Below, one piece after another: positions 7,688-16,266 of a DNA stretch of 51,522 bases. Made by a program: the position numbers and the translations under genes. The stretch spans positions 1 to 51,522 of the forward strand of contig CAZCEC010000044.1 of assembly GCA_964497615.1 (NCBI GenBank), in the 5' to 3' direction. Position 1 is the first letter of the stretch. Every line of letters starts with the position of its first letter. The notes beneath the pieces are model-generated. The model saw only the letters and a list, made by a program, of their open reading frames with translations. It did not search any database and had not been told where the DNA came from. This stretch comes from CAZCEC01 sp964497615. Lineage in GTDB: Bacteria > Chloroflexota > Anaerolineae > Anaerolineales > UBA6663.

Positions 7688-8909
7688 CGGGGCGGGACGG
7701 CAGATCGCGCGCGGCGTGCTTGAGCCACAGCGCCACATGCGCGGGCTGCATGGTGTCCTGGACGGCAGATTGCAGACGGTCTGAGAGGGTGCCGAGATTG
7801 GTCTCGTCCCGCGCGCTGGCGGCGAAGGCCGCCAGGGTCTGCGCCGCGTCATATTTCTTGCGGTAGAAGCGCCGGTCAATCGCCTGCTGGACGCGGGCGC
7901 GCAGGGGGATGAACAGGGCCGCGATGATGAGCGTGGAGATGACAATGACCAGGGGCGACTCGCCGCCGGTGACGCCGCGCAGCAGGCCCTGGATGACCAC
8001 GACGCTGCCGAAGTAGAGCAGCGCCAGCAGGGCCGTCAGCACCGAGTAGATCAGGGTCCGGCGGACGAGGACGTCAATATCCCACAGCCGGTAGCGCAGG
8101 ATGGAGAAGCCGATGGCCACGGCCAGGCCGCCGTAGCCAATGGCGTAAAACAGCACACCGACCACCATGAATGCCAGACGCTCGGGCGAAGGCGCCGAGG
8201 CCGGGAAGCGTGGCAAGAGGAAGATCCAGTTAAAGGCGATGACGAACGAGGCCAGGAAGGCGACCACCACCCACTTGATCTGCTGGCGCTCGGTGGGCGT
8301 GGCGGCCCGGAAGTAGCGATAGATCATGGCGATGGGCGCCAGCGGCAGCCACACGAGATACACCCCGAAATAGAGGGCGGAGTTGGGCCACAACACGGTG
8401 ACGACCGCCAGGATCACGGCCAGGGGCCAGGCTATCCACCGTGACCAGCGCGGCACGAAGCGGCCATTGGGAAACAGGAACGGCAGCGGGGAGAAGAACA
8501 GGGTGCCGCAGAAGTACAGGAACTGCCCGGCCAGGGCCAGCAGGCCGGGCAACCCAGTGGAGCCTTCCGCAAAGACGCTCACCAGGGTGGCGGACATGAG
8601 CCAGGCCAGCCAGTCGTCGGGCCGGCGGAGGAAGATGATGATGCCCACCAGGGCCAGGCTGAGGCGGGCCAGGCTGGCGAGGGCCAGGATGCCCACGCCC
8701 ATGGCCCGGCTGGGCAGGCCCAGTTGTTCGGCCAGCGCCGCATCCTGCTGGGTGTAGAAGGCGGCCTGGCACACGGCGCTGGGCGTCGCGCAATCGGGCG
8801 GCGGCTCGAGGAAGTCGCGGTTGGTGACATAGACGAAGACGGCCAGGGCGGCGAGGGCCACCAGCAGCCACAGGGCGCGGGTGAAAGGGCGCAGGCGCGG
8901 AGGGATCAT
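7677..8909 (-). CDS. sensor-like multi-pass membrane protein, paralogue B
   Basis: A 410-residue protein. It has an N-terminal helix, a loop with two Cys (DCATPSAVCQAA) outside the membrane, several helices with FPNGRFVPRW and ERQQIKWVVV, then the shared module RYRLWDIDVLVRRTLIY, GGESPLVIV, IDRRFYRKKYDAAQTLAAF and DTMQPAHVALWLKH. There is no catalytic domain. The ATG overlaps the stop of the upstream paralogue by four bases (ATGA), and the gene overlaps the next one by 11 bases. A close paralogue of the genes at 5010, 6260 and 8906, differing mainly in the exported loop. Confidence 0.75.
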   Translation of the reverse strand: MIPPRLRPFTRALWLLVALAALAVFVYVTNRDFLEPPPDCATPSAVCQAAFYTQQDAALAEQLGLPSRAMGVGILALASLARLSLALVGIIIFLRRPDDWLAWLMSATLVSVFAEGSTGLPGLLALAGQFLYFCGTLFFSPLPFLFPNGRFVPRWSRWIAWPLAVILAVVTVLWPNSALYFGVYLVWLPLAPIAMIYRYFRAATPTERQQIKWVVVAFLASFVIAFNWIFLLPRFPASAPSPERLAFMVVGVLFYAIGYGGLAVAIGFSILRYRLWDIDVLVRRTLIYSVLTALLALLYFGSVVVIQGLLRGVTGGESPLVIVISTLIIAALFIPLRARVQQAIDRRFYRKKYDAAQTLAAFAASARDETNLGTLSDRLQSAVQDTMQPAHVALWLKHAARDLPSRPDAN

Positions 8910-10153
8910 GCCGGATGATTATCCTTGAGCCACAGGGAGACGTGAGCGGGTTCCATCGTTTCCTGGACAGCGAGTTGCAGGCGCTGCGAGAGTGTACTCA
9001 GATTTGTCTCGTCGCGGGCCTGCGCGCCAAACGCGGCCAGGGTGCGGGCGGCGTCGTACTTGCGCCGGTAAAAACGCCGGTCGATGGCGCGCTGGACGCG
9101 GGCGCGCAGAGGGATGAAGAGCGCGGCGATGAGCAGGGTGGAGAGGACGATGACCAGGGGCGACTCGGCGCCGGTGAGGCCGCGCAGCAGGCCCTGGAGG
9201 ATAACGACGCTCCCAAAGTAGACCACTGCCAGCAGCCCAGTAAGCACCGAATAGACCAGGGTGCGGCGGATGAGAACGTCTATGTCCCACAGTCGGTAGC
9301 GCAGGATGGCGATCACCATCACCAGCGGCACCGCCGCAAACCCGACAAGGGTGACCCACAACCGACCCAATTCCGCAATCAACGCTGCGCCCTCGCGACC
9401 CGGCAGGGGCGCTTCCGGGCTCGAATCCAGCAGGGCGATGAACCCGATGAGGCCGGCCAGTACCAGCACCACCCATTTCGTCTGTTGGCGTTCGACGACG
9501 CTGGCGCGCCAGAAGTAACGATAGACCTGGCTGCCAATGGCTAGGCTGACCAGGACAAACGGCAGCAAGGCCAACCAGGGCAACCGGGCCAGGAGGCCGG
9601 CGGCTTCGGTTGGTTCGCCAATCCCCGGAATGAAGTTCATGCCGATCCACGCCAGGATGAGCCAGCGGGTCCAGCCCGGGACAAAGCGCCCATTGGGGAA
9701 GACGTAGAACAGGATGAAGTACAGCTGCCAGGCCGCCGCGCCCGCCAGCGAGGTGAGTGGCTCCAGGGCCGGCAGCCGGCCGGCGAGGGGCTGCAGTGCC
9801 ACCAGGGCCGGCACCACAGCGAACGTGAACACCACATACAATCCAAACCAATCGTACGAGCGGCGCCGCAGGATCAGCAATCCCGGCACCAGCGTACTCA
9901 CATACAGCGTCACAAAGCGCGCGAACTCCAGCCCGGCAACCGTTCCCAGCGGCCACCCTATTTGGCGCTCGGCCATCGCGATCCGCGCAGACGTCCAGAT
10001 TTCACTCAATGCGAAGCTGGCGCCTTGGTCGCGCACGTAGGCGGGAGCCAGCACAACGCTCGCTACGACCGCCAACATCGAGAGCGCCACTAACGCCACC
10101 ACCACCCACCGGACTAGGCGCAGCCAGGGCGCGGGCGCGGGAACTGGGGTCAA
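8906..10153 (-). CDS. sensor-like multi-pass membrane protein, paralogue A
   Basis: About 415 residues if it starts at the TTG at 10153, which overlaps the upstream stop codon (TTGA) and gives MTPVPAPAPWLRLVRW followed by the first helix. A GTG further upstream is possible and no clear ribosome site decides it. The body has about seven helices with FPNGRFVPGW and ERQQTKWVVL, then RYRLWDIDVLIRRTLVY, GAESPLVIV, IDRRFYRRKYDAARTLAAF and ETMEPAHVSLWLKD. No kinase domain. First of four tandem paralogues; coupled to the DUF1990-like gene upstream and, by an ATGA overlap, to paralogue B downstream. Confidence 0.72.
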   Translation of the reverse strand: MTPVPAPAPWLRLVRWVVVALVALSMLAVVASVVLAPAYVRDQGASFALSEIWTSARIAMAERQIGWPLGTVAGLEFARFVTLYVSTLVPGLLILRRRSYDWFGLYVVFTFAVVPALVALQPLAGRLPALEPLTSLAGAAAWQLYFILFYVFPNGRFVPGWTRWLILAWIGMNFIPGIGEPTEAAGLLARLPWLALLPFVLVSLAIGSQVYRYFWRASVVERQQTKWVVLVLAGLIGFIALLDSSPEAPLPGREGAALIAELGRLWVTLVGFAAVPLVMVIAILRYRLWDIDVLIRRTLVYSVLTGLLAVVYFGSVVILQGLLRGLTGAESPLVIVLSTLLIAALFIPLRARVQRAIDRRFYRRKYDAARTLAAFGAQARDETNLSTLSQRLQLAVQETMEPAHVSLWLKDNHPA

Positions 10154-10899
10154 GGCGTGCGGCGAAACAGCCGCTTGGTCCACGCCACCGGCAGGTACAT
10201 GCCGGTGCGGATGGCGGCGTTCTTCCAGATCATGCCGGCGTTCTTCCACTGGACGCGCGGGTCGACCAAGATAGTTTGAAGCTGGGGATCGCCATTGACG
10301 CCGAAGCGGGCGGCCAGGCTGCGCAGGGTGGCCAGCCAAAAGTTGTCTTCGCCCTTGTGGCCGATGCCCAACCGGAACGCAAGTTCGAAGATCGGGTCGC
10401 TGGGGCGGATGAGGGCCTGCACCTGGGCCACGGTACAGCCGCCGGACTCGTGGGCGCTGAAGGTGATCATGCCGGCCAGGATGTGGCCTTCGGGGGTCAT
10501 GAAGCTGAAGGATGTCTCGTCGGCGTAGATCACCATGATGCCGGTGGAAATCATGGTGACGGGCGGCCCGCCAGGCGCCGCCAAGTTCAGCACGGCCACC
10601 TGGCCGGGCTGGATGCCGGCATCGCGCTTGAAGAAGCGGTTGCCGGCCGGCCAGAAGTTGGGAAACTCCGCCTTCCAGACCTGGATGACTTCCTCCGGCG
10701 CGACCTTGGCGCCGCTGAGCCGGACGGTGTAGGTCTTCTGCCACATTTGGCCGAAGCCCTTGAGCGGGCCGGTGAGCGCGCGGCCCTCGACGTTCAGGTT
10801 GATGGCGCCGGCGTCCACGGCGCCGGTATGCAGCGGGCCGGCGGGCTTGGCCCAGTTGGCTTGTTCGCGGGCGGTGTTGTTGGGGGTCTGGTCGGTCAT
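10150..10899 (-). CDS. DUF1990-like / SRPBCC-type conserved protein
   Basis: A 249-residue soluble protein with no signal peptide. The central part (FGQMWQKTYTV, EEVIQVWKAEFPNFWPAGNRFF, GMITFSAHES, VQVQALIRPSDPIFELAF) resembles DUF1990-like, SRPBCC-fold proteins, which often bind hydrophobic ligands, but the family call is moderate. The ATG has GGAGAG four bases upstream, a good start. It opens the five-gene overlapping operon and its stop overlaps the likely TTG start of the first membrane paralogue, which suggests it works with the sensor-like quartet, possibly as a cytoplasmic ligand-binding partner (inference). Confidence 0.6.
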   Translation of the reverse strand: MTDQTPNNTAREQANWAKPAGPLHTGAVDAGAINLNVEGRALTGPLKGFGQMWQKTYTVRLSGAKVAPEEVIQVWKAEFPNFWPAGNRFFKRDAGIQPGQVAVLNLAAPGGPPVTMISTGIMVIYADETSFSFMTPEGHILAGMITFSAHESGGCTVAQVQALIRPSDPIFELAFRLGIGHKGEDNFWLATLRSLAARFGVNGDPQLQTILVDPRVQWKNAGMIWKNAAIRTGMYLPVAWTKRLFRRTP

Positions 10900-10997
10900 G
10901 GCGCTCTCCGGTATTTAACGGGATTGATTATGCACCCAATCTACCGGAAGGGCGTCCCGGAGTCGTTACGGCGAGCGTTACGGCGGGGAAAGCCCGG

Positions 10998-11873
10998 CTA
11001 ACCGACGCCGGAGTCGAAATAGGTGGTCGCGCCCAGCTTGTAGACGCCAGTATAGATAAAGTTCTCGCCCTGGTTGAAGGCGTTCGCCATCCGGCTCCGC
11101 CACCAGGCTTCGGCCACTGGCGCCGGCGGCGGCGCTTCATCAAGCCCCTTGTACAGCGAAAAGCGCAGTTCACCGTTACGGAACCAGCGTCGCACGGTTG
11201 GGCTGTCCTCCGGCAGGCCCGCGACCGGCTGCGGATAGCCGGAGATATAGACCACGCCCTCAAAGCCAGTGAAGGTCATCCCGGCGATGAGTTGGTGATA
11301 GCACTGATACACCAGGTGGACCTGGACGGACGTGTCACAGACGGCGCGGGCCACGGGGTAGGGACTTAAGAGCCATTGGCATAGCCCGCTCTTTGACGAA
11401 TATGGCTCGCGCACCAGGGCCACGTAGCCGCCCGGGCGGCAGTCGCCGGCGGTATAAATCGAGCGGTAAGCATAGGTCTGGCCGGGCGCCAGGCTCGGCC
11501 AGATGTAGCCGGGCAGGGTTCTTGCCTGGCACGTGCGCTGGGTGCCATAGCGCCAGTGCGAATTGGCCGGCGTGTTGCCGCCGAATTGCAGCACCTTGCC
11601 CAGGCGGTTGTCGAGTTTGGCCCAGCGCTCCCAGGCGAAGCTGTCACCCAGGCAGAAATTGCGATTCGTGGCGCTCGCCTCACAGTAGTGAAGCTGCCGG
11701 TCGGTGGTGCCAGGCAGCGGCCCGCTCACCGACCAGATGTAGCGCCCGCTAGTGGACACGAACTGTTTGCCCACCCAGGTGTTCAGGCCCAGCCGCGTGC
11801 GCAGGGGCCAAAAGTGCGGATGGGTGGGGGTGAGATACAGGGGGTAGCGGGTGGAGGCGAATGTGTCGGCCAT
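10998..11873 (-). CDS. hypothetical protein, Cys- and aromatic-rich
   Basis: A 291-residue protein starting MADTFASTRYPLYLTPTHP, chosen because GGGAG sits 8-9 bases upstream; an in-frame ATG eight codons earlier lacks a site. It is rich in Trp/Tyr and has about eight Cys spread through the chain (HYCEAS, NFCLGD, RTCQAR, GDCRPG, GLCQW, AVCDT, YQCYH), as in disulfide-bonded or secreted proteins, but there is no N-terminal signal peptide. No family recognised. It is divergent from the M23 fusion gene at 12065, which also lacks a signal peptide; shared regulation is possible. Function is unknown. Confidence 0.6.
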   Translation of the reverse strand: MADTFASTRYPLYLTPTHPHFWPLRTRLGLNTWVGKQFVSTSGRYIWSVSGPLPGTTDRQLHYCEASATNRNFCLGDSFAWERWAKLDNRLGKVLQFGGNTPANSHWRYGTQRTCQARTLPGYIWPSLAPGQTYAYRSIYTAGDCRPGGYVALVREPYSSKSGLCQWLLSPYPVARAVCDTSVQVHLVYQCYHQLIAGMTFTGFEGVVYISGYPQPVAGLPEDSPTVRRWFRNGELRFSLYKGLDEAPPPAPVAEAWWRSRMANAFNQGENFIYTGVYKLGATTYFDSGVG

Positions 11874-12004
11874 GATCAACTCTCCCTTGGGCACCAATGA
11901 TTAGGTGTGGCTATTATCGCAGAAGGGGGAACTGGGGGAAAGGCGATGGGGACAAGGCGCACACCGGGCGGGGGACCCAGGGGACTTAAGGAAAAGGGGG
12001 GCGC

Positions 12005-12033
12005 TTGCGGGGGCTGTGCGGCGGGACTACACT
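12005..12033 (+). promoter_or_regulatory. sigma70-type promoter of the M23-SH3b-hydrolase gene
   Basis: TTGCGG (12005-12010), 17 bases, TACACT (12028-12033). Start of transcription near 12040 gives a 5' leader of about 25 nt containing GAGGTG, four bases before the ATG at 12065. Confidence 0.6.
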
Positions 12034-12064
12034 CGCCCCCATCAGCCGACGGATGAGGTGAAAG

Positions 12065-14509
12065 ATGTCTCCTTTTAAGTTTGAAGCGTGGCCGACCGAA
12101 TTTCGGACCATCAACCAGTATTTCGGCGCGAACCCGCAGAATTACTCGCAGTTTGGGCTGCCGGGGCACGAGGGGCTCGATATCCAGGCGCCGGACGGCA
12201 CCAAGGTGTTCTGCGTGGCGCCGGGCCGGGTCAGCTCGGTGCGGACCGACCCGAACGGGCACAACTACGGCATCCACGTGCGCGTGGACCACGAAGACAA
12301 GTACCAGACGACCTACGCGCACCTGAAGCAGGCGTTTGTGCAGGCGGGCCAGACGGTGGCGGCGGGCGCGGTGCTGGGGCTGGCGAACAATACCGGCAAC
12401 AGCTTTGGCTCGCACCTGCACCTGACCCTGAAAAAGCTGGATGCCAAGTTCGAGAACTGGCCGCACAACATCCACGACCCGACGCCCTTCATCCTGCCGC
12501 TGCTGGGGTTCGCGGCGCCGGCTGGGCCGTATGTGGAAGGCTGGGCCTACCTGCCGGGGCTGACCCTGGGCAACGGGCTGGCGCAGGCCAACGCGGGCGG
12601 CATCAACCTGCGCGGCGAGCCGAGCGTCAACGGCAGCAAGATCGCGCTGGTGCCGGCGGGGACGGTCATGATCGTGACGGGCGAGGCGCGCGGGCAGTAT
12701 GTGCCGGTGAAGGTCTCGCGGGCGGCGGTGGGGCTGCCGGACGACGCGCCGCCGCCCACCCCCGCGCCGCCGCCCGCGCCCACCACGGCCACGGTGGATG
12801 GCTGGGGGTTCGCCACCTACCTGACGGTGACCGGCAATCAGGCGGTGGTGGGGCCGGCGGGGATCAACCTGCGGGCGCAGGCCAACCGCACGGCGCCCAA
12901 CATTGGGCTGGTGCGCGGGGCCAGCACGGTGACGGTGCTGGGCGCGCAGCAGGGCGAGTATCTGCCGGTGCGGGTGAAGCAGGCGGACTTTCAGGGGCCG
13001 GTGAATTTGCCGGATGCGCCGCCCGCGCCGCCGCCGACCCCGCCGCCGGGGCCGGCGCAGCCGCCCACGGGCACGATTGCGGGCTGGGCCTGGACGCAGA
13101 ACCTGACGGTGAACGGGCGGCAGGGCGTGATCGGGCAGTTTGGCAGCAACTTGCGGGCCAAGGCGGACCAGACCGCGGCTAAGGTGGGACTGGTTAAGGA
13201 AGGGGCGCAGGTGCAGATCGTGGGGCCGGCGCGGGGCGCGTATACGCCGGTGTGGGCGCGGGCCGCCGATGTGACCGAACTGACGGAGCCGCGCCCGGCG
13301 GTGGATGGGCCGGACCCGTTCCCGGCGGGCACGCCGCCGCCGCCCCCGCCGCCCGCCCCCGTGCCCGACACGACGCCGGGCTGGGTCTTCACCACGCAGA
13401 CGACCGTGACGGGCGAGACGGCGACGGCCGGGCAGTATGGGTTGAACATGCGCGAAGCGCCGCGGCGCGACGCGCAGGCGATTGGCTTTGTGCCGGCGGG
13501 GACGGCGATGATCGTCACCGGGCCGGCGCAGGGCGAGTACACGCCGGTGCGGGTGGACGACCGGATTTTGCAGCCGCCCTTTGGGACGACGACGGGCACG
13601 ATCGGCACGGCGGCGACCGGCACCACCACCACCGCGCCCACGCCCGCCCCCGAGGCCGTGGCGAACGCGGACCCGCTGCCCGTGGGCCACTGCCGGATTG
13701 GGCTGCACGCCAGCGCCGATCCCGGCATTCAAGAAGCGGAGTTCCAGGAGTTCGCGGCGTTGCGGCCGGGCATCATCAAGGTGCTGTCGTTCCACGAAGG
13801 CGCGGCGATTGCGCGGCTGGCGCGCGAGCATCCGGAGGCGAGCTTTATCGTGCGGTCCATCCTGGCGTTTGGGGGGCGGGCGATTGGGCCGGAGCAGTTT
13901 GTGACCGACACGCTCTCGGACACGCGCCGGGCCTTGGACGCGCTGGCCGGGCGCGACGTGGTGGTGGAACTGCACAACGAGCCGAACGTGATCCAGGAGG
14001 GGCTGGGGAAGAGCTGGATGGACGGGGCCGGGTTTACGGCCTGGTGGCTGGAGGTGCTGAGGCGCTACCGCCAGGCGCTGCCGGGGGTGCGCTTCATCTA
14101 TCCGGGGCTGTCGCCGGGGTCAACGGTGTCCAATCTCAAGCAGGATCACATCCAGTTCCTGGAGGCGAGCCGGCGCGCGGTGGAGGCGGCCGACGGGCTG
14201 GCGGTGCACATCTACTGGTCGGCGGTGTACCCGCTGAAGACGGCGGTGGGGGTGCTGGACGACTTCATCAGCCGGTTCCGCTACAAGCCGATTTGGGTGA
14301 CGGAGGCGAGCAACAACAAGGCCGGGACGACGGTGGCGCAGAAGGCGACGCAGTATTTGCAGTTCTGGCAGGAATTGCAGAAGCGGGCGACGGTGCAGGG
14401 GGTGACGTATTTCGTGGCCTCGGCCAGCGACAAGACGTTTGAGGAGGAGGTGTGGGTGGGGCGGGGATTGGGAGGCTGGTTGGCCGCAGATAGTTTCGTC
14501 AACGGCTGA
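12065..14509 (+). CDS. M23 metallopeptidase, four SH3b-like repeats and a glycoside-hydrolase-like barrel in one chain
   Basis: An 814-residue protein. Residues 1-145 are an M23 (LytM) peptidase with the Zn ligands in HEGLD (H35, D39) and HLHL (H117, H119). Next come four SH3b-like repeats (about 150-225, 240-310, 335-405, 440-505), each with an INLR/NLRA/NMRE-type strand, a VPAGT-like turn and a final xYTPVR-like strand, separated by long Pro/Ala linkers. From about 540 a TIM-barrel-like domain carries VELHNEPN (likely acid/base Glu) and IWVTEAS (likely nucleophile Glu), the arrangement of clan-A glycoside hydrolases. The parts suit cell-wall or glycan degradation, but there is no signal peptide, so export is unexplained. 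Promoter at 12005-12033, GAGGTG site, terminator at 14514-14564. Confidence 0.85.
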   Translation: MSPFKFEAWPTEFRTINQYFGANPQNYSQFGLPGHEGLDIQAPDGTKVFCVAPGRVSSVRTDPNGHNYGIHVRVDHEDKYQTTYAHLKQAFVQAGQTVAAGAVLGLANNTGNSFGSHLHLTLKKLDAKFENWPHNIHDPTPFILPLLGFAAPAGPYVEGWAYLPGLTLGNGLAQANAGGINLRGEPSVNGSKIALVPAGTVMIVTGEARGQYVPVKVSRAAVGLPDDAPPPTPAPPPAPTTATVDGWGFATYLTVTGNQAVVGPAGINLRAQANRTAPNIGLVRGASTVTVLGAQQGEYLPVRVKQADFQGPVNLPDAPPAPPPTPPPGPAQPPTGTIAGWAWTQNLTVNGRQGVIGQFGSNLRAKADQTAAKVGLVKEGAQVQIVGPARGAYTPVWARAADVTELTEPRPAVDGPDPFPAGTPPPPPPPAPVPDTTPGWVFTTQTTVTGETATAGQYGLNMREAPRRDAQAIGFVPAGTAMIVTGPAQGEYTPVRVDDRILQPPFGTTTGTIGTAATGTTTTAPTPAPEAVANADPLPVGHCRIGLHASADPGIQEAEFQEFAALRPGIIKVLSFHEGAAIARLAREHPEASFIVRSILAFGGRAIGPEQFVTDTLSDTRRALDALAGRDVVVELHNEPNVIQEGLGKSWMDGAGFTAWWLEVLRRYRQALPGVRFIYPGLSPGSTVSNLKQDHIQFLEASRRAVEAADGLAVHIYWSAVYPLKTAVGVLDDFISRFRYKPIWVTEASNNKAGTTVAQKATQYLQFWQELQKRATVQGVTYFVASASDKTFEEEVWVGRGLGGWLAADSFVNG

Positions 14510-14513
14510 AGCG

Positions 14514-14564
14514 GATGATGGAGGGTGGTGGGTTGAGTATCTCAACCCACCGCCCTCCATCATT
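14514..14564. terminator. bidirectional terminator hairpin
   Basis: A 24-bp near-perfect stem (14514-14537 with 14541-14564; two G:T pairs) and a 3-base loop between convergent genes. There is no long T-run on either side. Confidence 0.75.
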
Positions 14565-14989
14565 CATTCACAGGTGCCGTCGAGGCTCATTTCGATGACT
14601 TCTTCGACGGTGGCTTCGCGGGTGTAGGCGCCGAGGTGGCCGTAGCTGCCGGGCGGCGAGACGGTGCCGACGAAACGCAGGAAGACGGGGACGTAGCCGC
14701 CGGACGGCGGAAGCACGGGGGTGACGAGCGCCTGGTATTGGTCGTAGAAGTTGAGGGCGGGATCGGACGAGAGCCACCACTGTTCGGCGGGTTCGTCGCA
14801 GGGGACGAAGGCTGAGACTTCGAAGCCGTTGGTGTAGTAGCCGCTGAACTCGCCGGTGGTGGGGCCGGTGATGGGCCCTTGAGGAGCGAGGAGGAAGTAG
14901 GCGCCGAAGACGGCCAGGGCGCAAGCCAGGCATAGGCACAGGGCGACGGCGGCGATGAGGCCGATGACGAGCGGGCGGTTGTTGGACAT
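14564..14989 (-). CDS. small N-terminally anchored exported protein, unknown
   Basis: A 141-residue protein. MSNNRPLV is followed by one strong hydrophobic helix (IGLIAAVALCLCLACALAVFGAYFLL, about 8-33), then GPITGPTTGEFSGYYTNGFEVSAFVPC and a globular domain of about 100 residues with FVPCDEPAEQWWL, VPVFLRFVG and a final DGTCE. The two outer Cys could pair. The GEFSGYYTNGFEVSAFVPC opening is reminiscent of small exported beta-rich domains, but I do not recognise a family. The ATG at 14989 is exactly 6 bases after TATAAT with only C residues between, so the transcript is probably leaderless; an upstream in-frame ATG at 15007 lies before that box. Confidence 0.65.
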   Translation of the reverse strand: MSNNRPLVIGLIAAVALCLCLACALAVFGAYFLLAPQGPITGPTTGEFSGYYTNGFEVSAFVPCDEPAEQWWLSSDPALNFYDQYQALVTPVLPPSGGYVPVFLRFVGTVSPPGSYGHLGAYTREATVEEVIEMSLDGTCE

Positions 14990-14995
14990 GGGGGG

Positions 14996-15001
14996 ATTAT
15001 A
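14996..15001 (-). promoter_or_regulatory. consensus -10 box, leaderless start
   Basis: TATAAT on the minus strand, then six C, then the ATG at 14989. No ribosome site could fit. The -35 is not recognisable. Confidence 0.55.
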
Positions 15002-15007
15002 GGCCAA

Positions 15008-15520
15008 GTTAGTGGCGAGAAGCCTTGACTACCTTTCGGCGGGTGCCAGGTGTCAACGGAACCCGCCAACCCCGAGGGGATTCGGCCCTGGCCACGAATT
15101 ACACGAATTTCACGAAGGGGCGTGCGCGACCGGCCGGGCGTGCAGCGCCCAGGGGGACGGGCGTATGCGTTGCCAGCATTGCCAGCATTGCAAGCGTTGC
15201 CAGCTTGCCTTGATTTCGCGTCGAGTCTCGGCCTGGCAAGGGAAGCGAGGAAGCGGGCGTTGCCAGCGGGGCCAGGGCTGCCAGCCAGTGGGACCCGTCC
15301 GGCTCGGGCGGGCGGCGGATCGCAGGTGCGCTCCTGGGGGGACCCCCCCCTTGGAAATGGTGGTATATCCGGCATATCCGGCATAATTTTACATAAAGCC
15401 AAACGTCGCTCCAAGACATGGGGCGAGAAGGGTGGTGGGCAGGGGTGAGGGGCAAGGAGGGGGGCATGGGGAGATTGTAGAACAAATGGTCTATTTAGTC
15501 AAGGAGGGGAAGCTTAAAGA
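15008..15520. other. non-coding spacer with short direct repeats
   Basis: No credible gene. It holds a CACGAATT-type low-complexity stretch near 15097-15118, a degenerate 9-mer tract (TTGCCAGCA-like) at about 15171-15210, and the doubled TATCCGGCA at about 15365-15385 just before an AT-rich stretch. Open frames here have biased, non-protein composition. Confidence 0.6.
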
Positions 15521-15883
15521 ATGTTGATATATGCCGCGATCTTGGCCCTTGCGCTGGTCACCATTGACGAGAATCGAGTTACCCTGGCGTCGGTCGTCAT
15601 TTTTCATCTGCCGAGCGCGGCGCTCACGCTGGTTCTGGTGATCGGGTTCAGGTCACTCTTGTTTAGGTCAAAGGTGTTTGCTACGATCTTGCTGCTTGAC
15701 TTGGTACGCTGGCTGCTTGGTGTCTGGTTACATCCCTTGTGGGTAACACGGCCCGGCGGCATCTTCCTATGTGATTCGATCATACAGTCGGCGTCGACAG
15801 CATATGCGTTGATTGCACTGGGCCTAGTGCGGGAGCATGCGACCCATAGAAAAGGGGCGTCGTCTCAAGCTGTGTCGGTGTAA
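15521..15883 (+). CDS. small polytopic membrane protein, unknown
   Basis: A 120-residue protein with about four hydrophobic helices, starting MLIYAAILALALVTIDENRVTLASVVIF, with charged gaps (FRSLLFRSK, LLDLVRWLL) and a polar C-terminus. The ATG follows AAGGAGGGG by about ten bases. The reading frame has visibly lower GC and less biased third positions than its neighbours and sits between two repeat-rich spacers, which suggests recent acquisition or relaxed selection. No family recognised. Confidence 0.55.
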   Translation: MLIYAAILALALVTIDENRVTLASVVIFHLPSAALTLVLVIGFRSLLFRSKVFATILLLDLVRWLLGVWLHPLWVTRPGGIFLCDSIIQSASTAYALIALGLVREHATHRKGASSQAVSV

Positions 15884-16266
15884 TGATGTGGCCGGGTTCG
15901 GCGGCACACACCGCCGCCGTCGCGGGGCCGCTACGCAGAAGCACCCGCGCTACGGGAGCAGGGGGCGGGCGACGCGCGGGGGTGGGGGCGATAGGCGGGG
16001 TGCGGCGGCAATGGCGGCCGCCGTCGCGGGGCGTAACCCCAAAGGGGCGCTTCGCAGAGCACCCGCGCTACGGAGGTAGGTGGAAGTGAGAGGGGCGCAG
16101 GGGGCGGACGGAGAATGAACGTTTTGCGCGGACTGGTTTAGCTCGCGGGAATTTCGGCGCTACGGGCGGCCAGGAGCGGCCTGAAAGTTATCGTAAGACA
16201 ACGACTAACGCGTGTCAAGCATTACGGAACACCTGGTGGCGTTGCGCGCGGGGGGAAGATTCCTCG
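15884..16266. repeat. diverged direct repeats in intergenic DNA
   Basis: No gene seen. A GCCGCCGTCGCGGGG ... AGCACCCGCGCTACGG block occurs twice (about 15910-15957 and 16017-16078), the second copy with a short extra segment. The remainder is GC-rich spacer; a GAAGATTCCTCG stretch leads into the 76-bp repeats. Confidence 0.55.

Noticed and set aside
11876..13975. 699-residue open frame opposite the M23-SH3b-hydrolase gene
   Set aside because: Arg/Pro/His-rich composition typical of antisense frames in GC-rich DNA; the plus-strand frame has clear domains.
15012..15485. Overlapping open frames on both strands
   Set aside because: Low-complexity and Arg/Pro-rich, no motif, made of repeat words.
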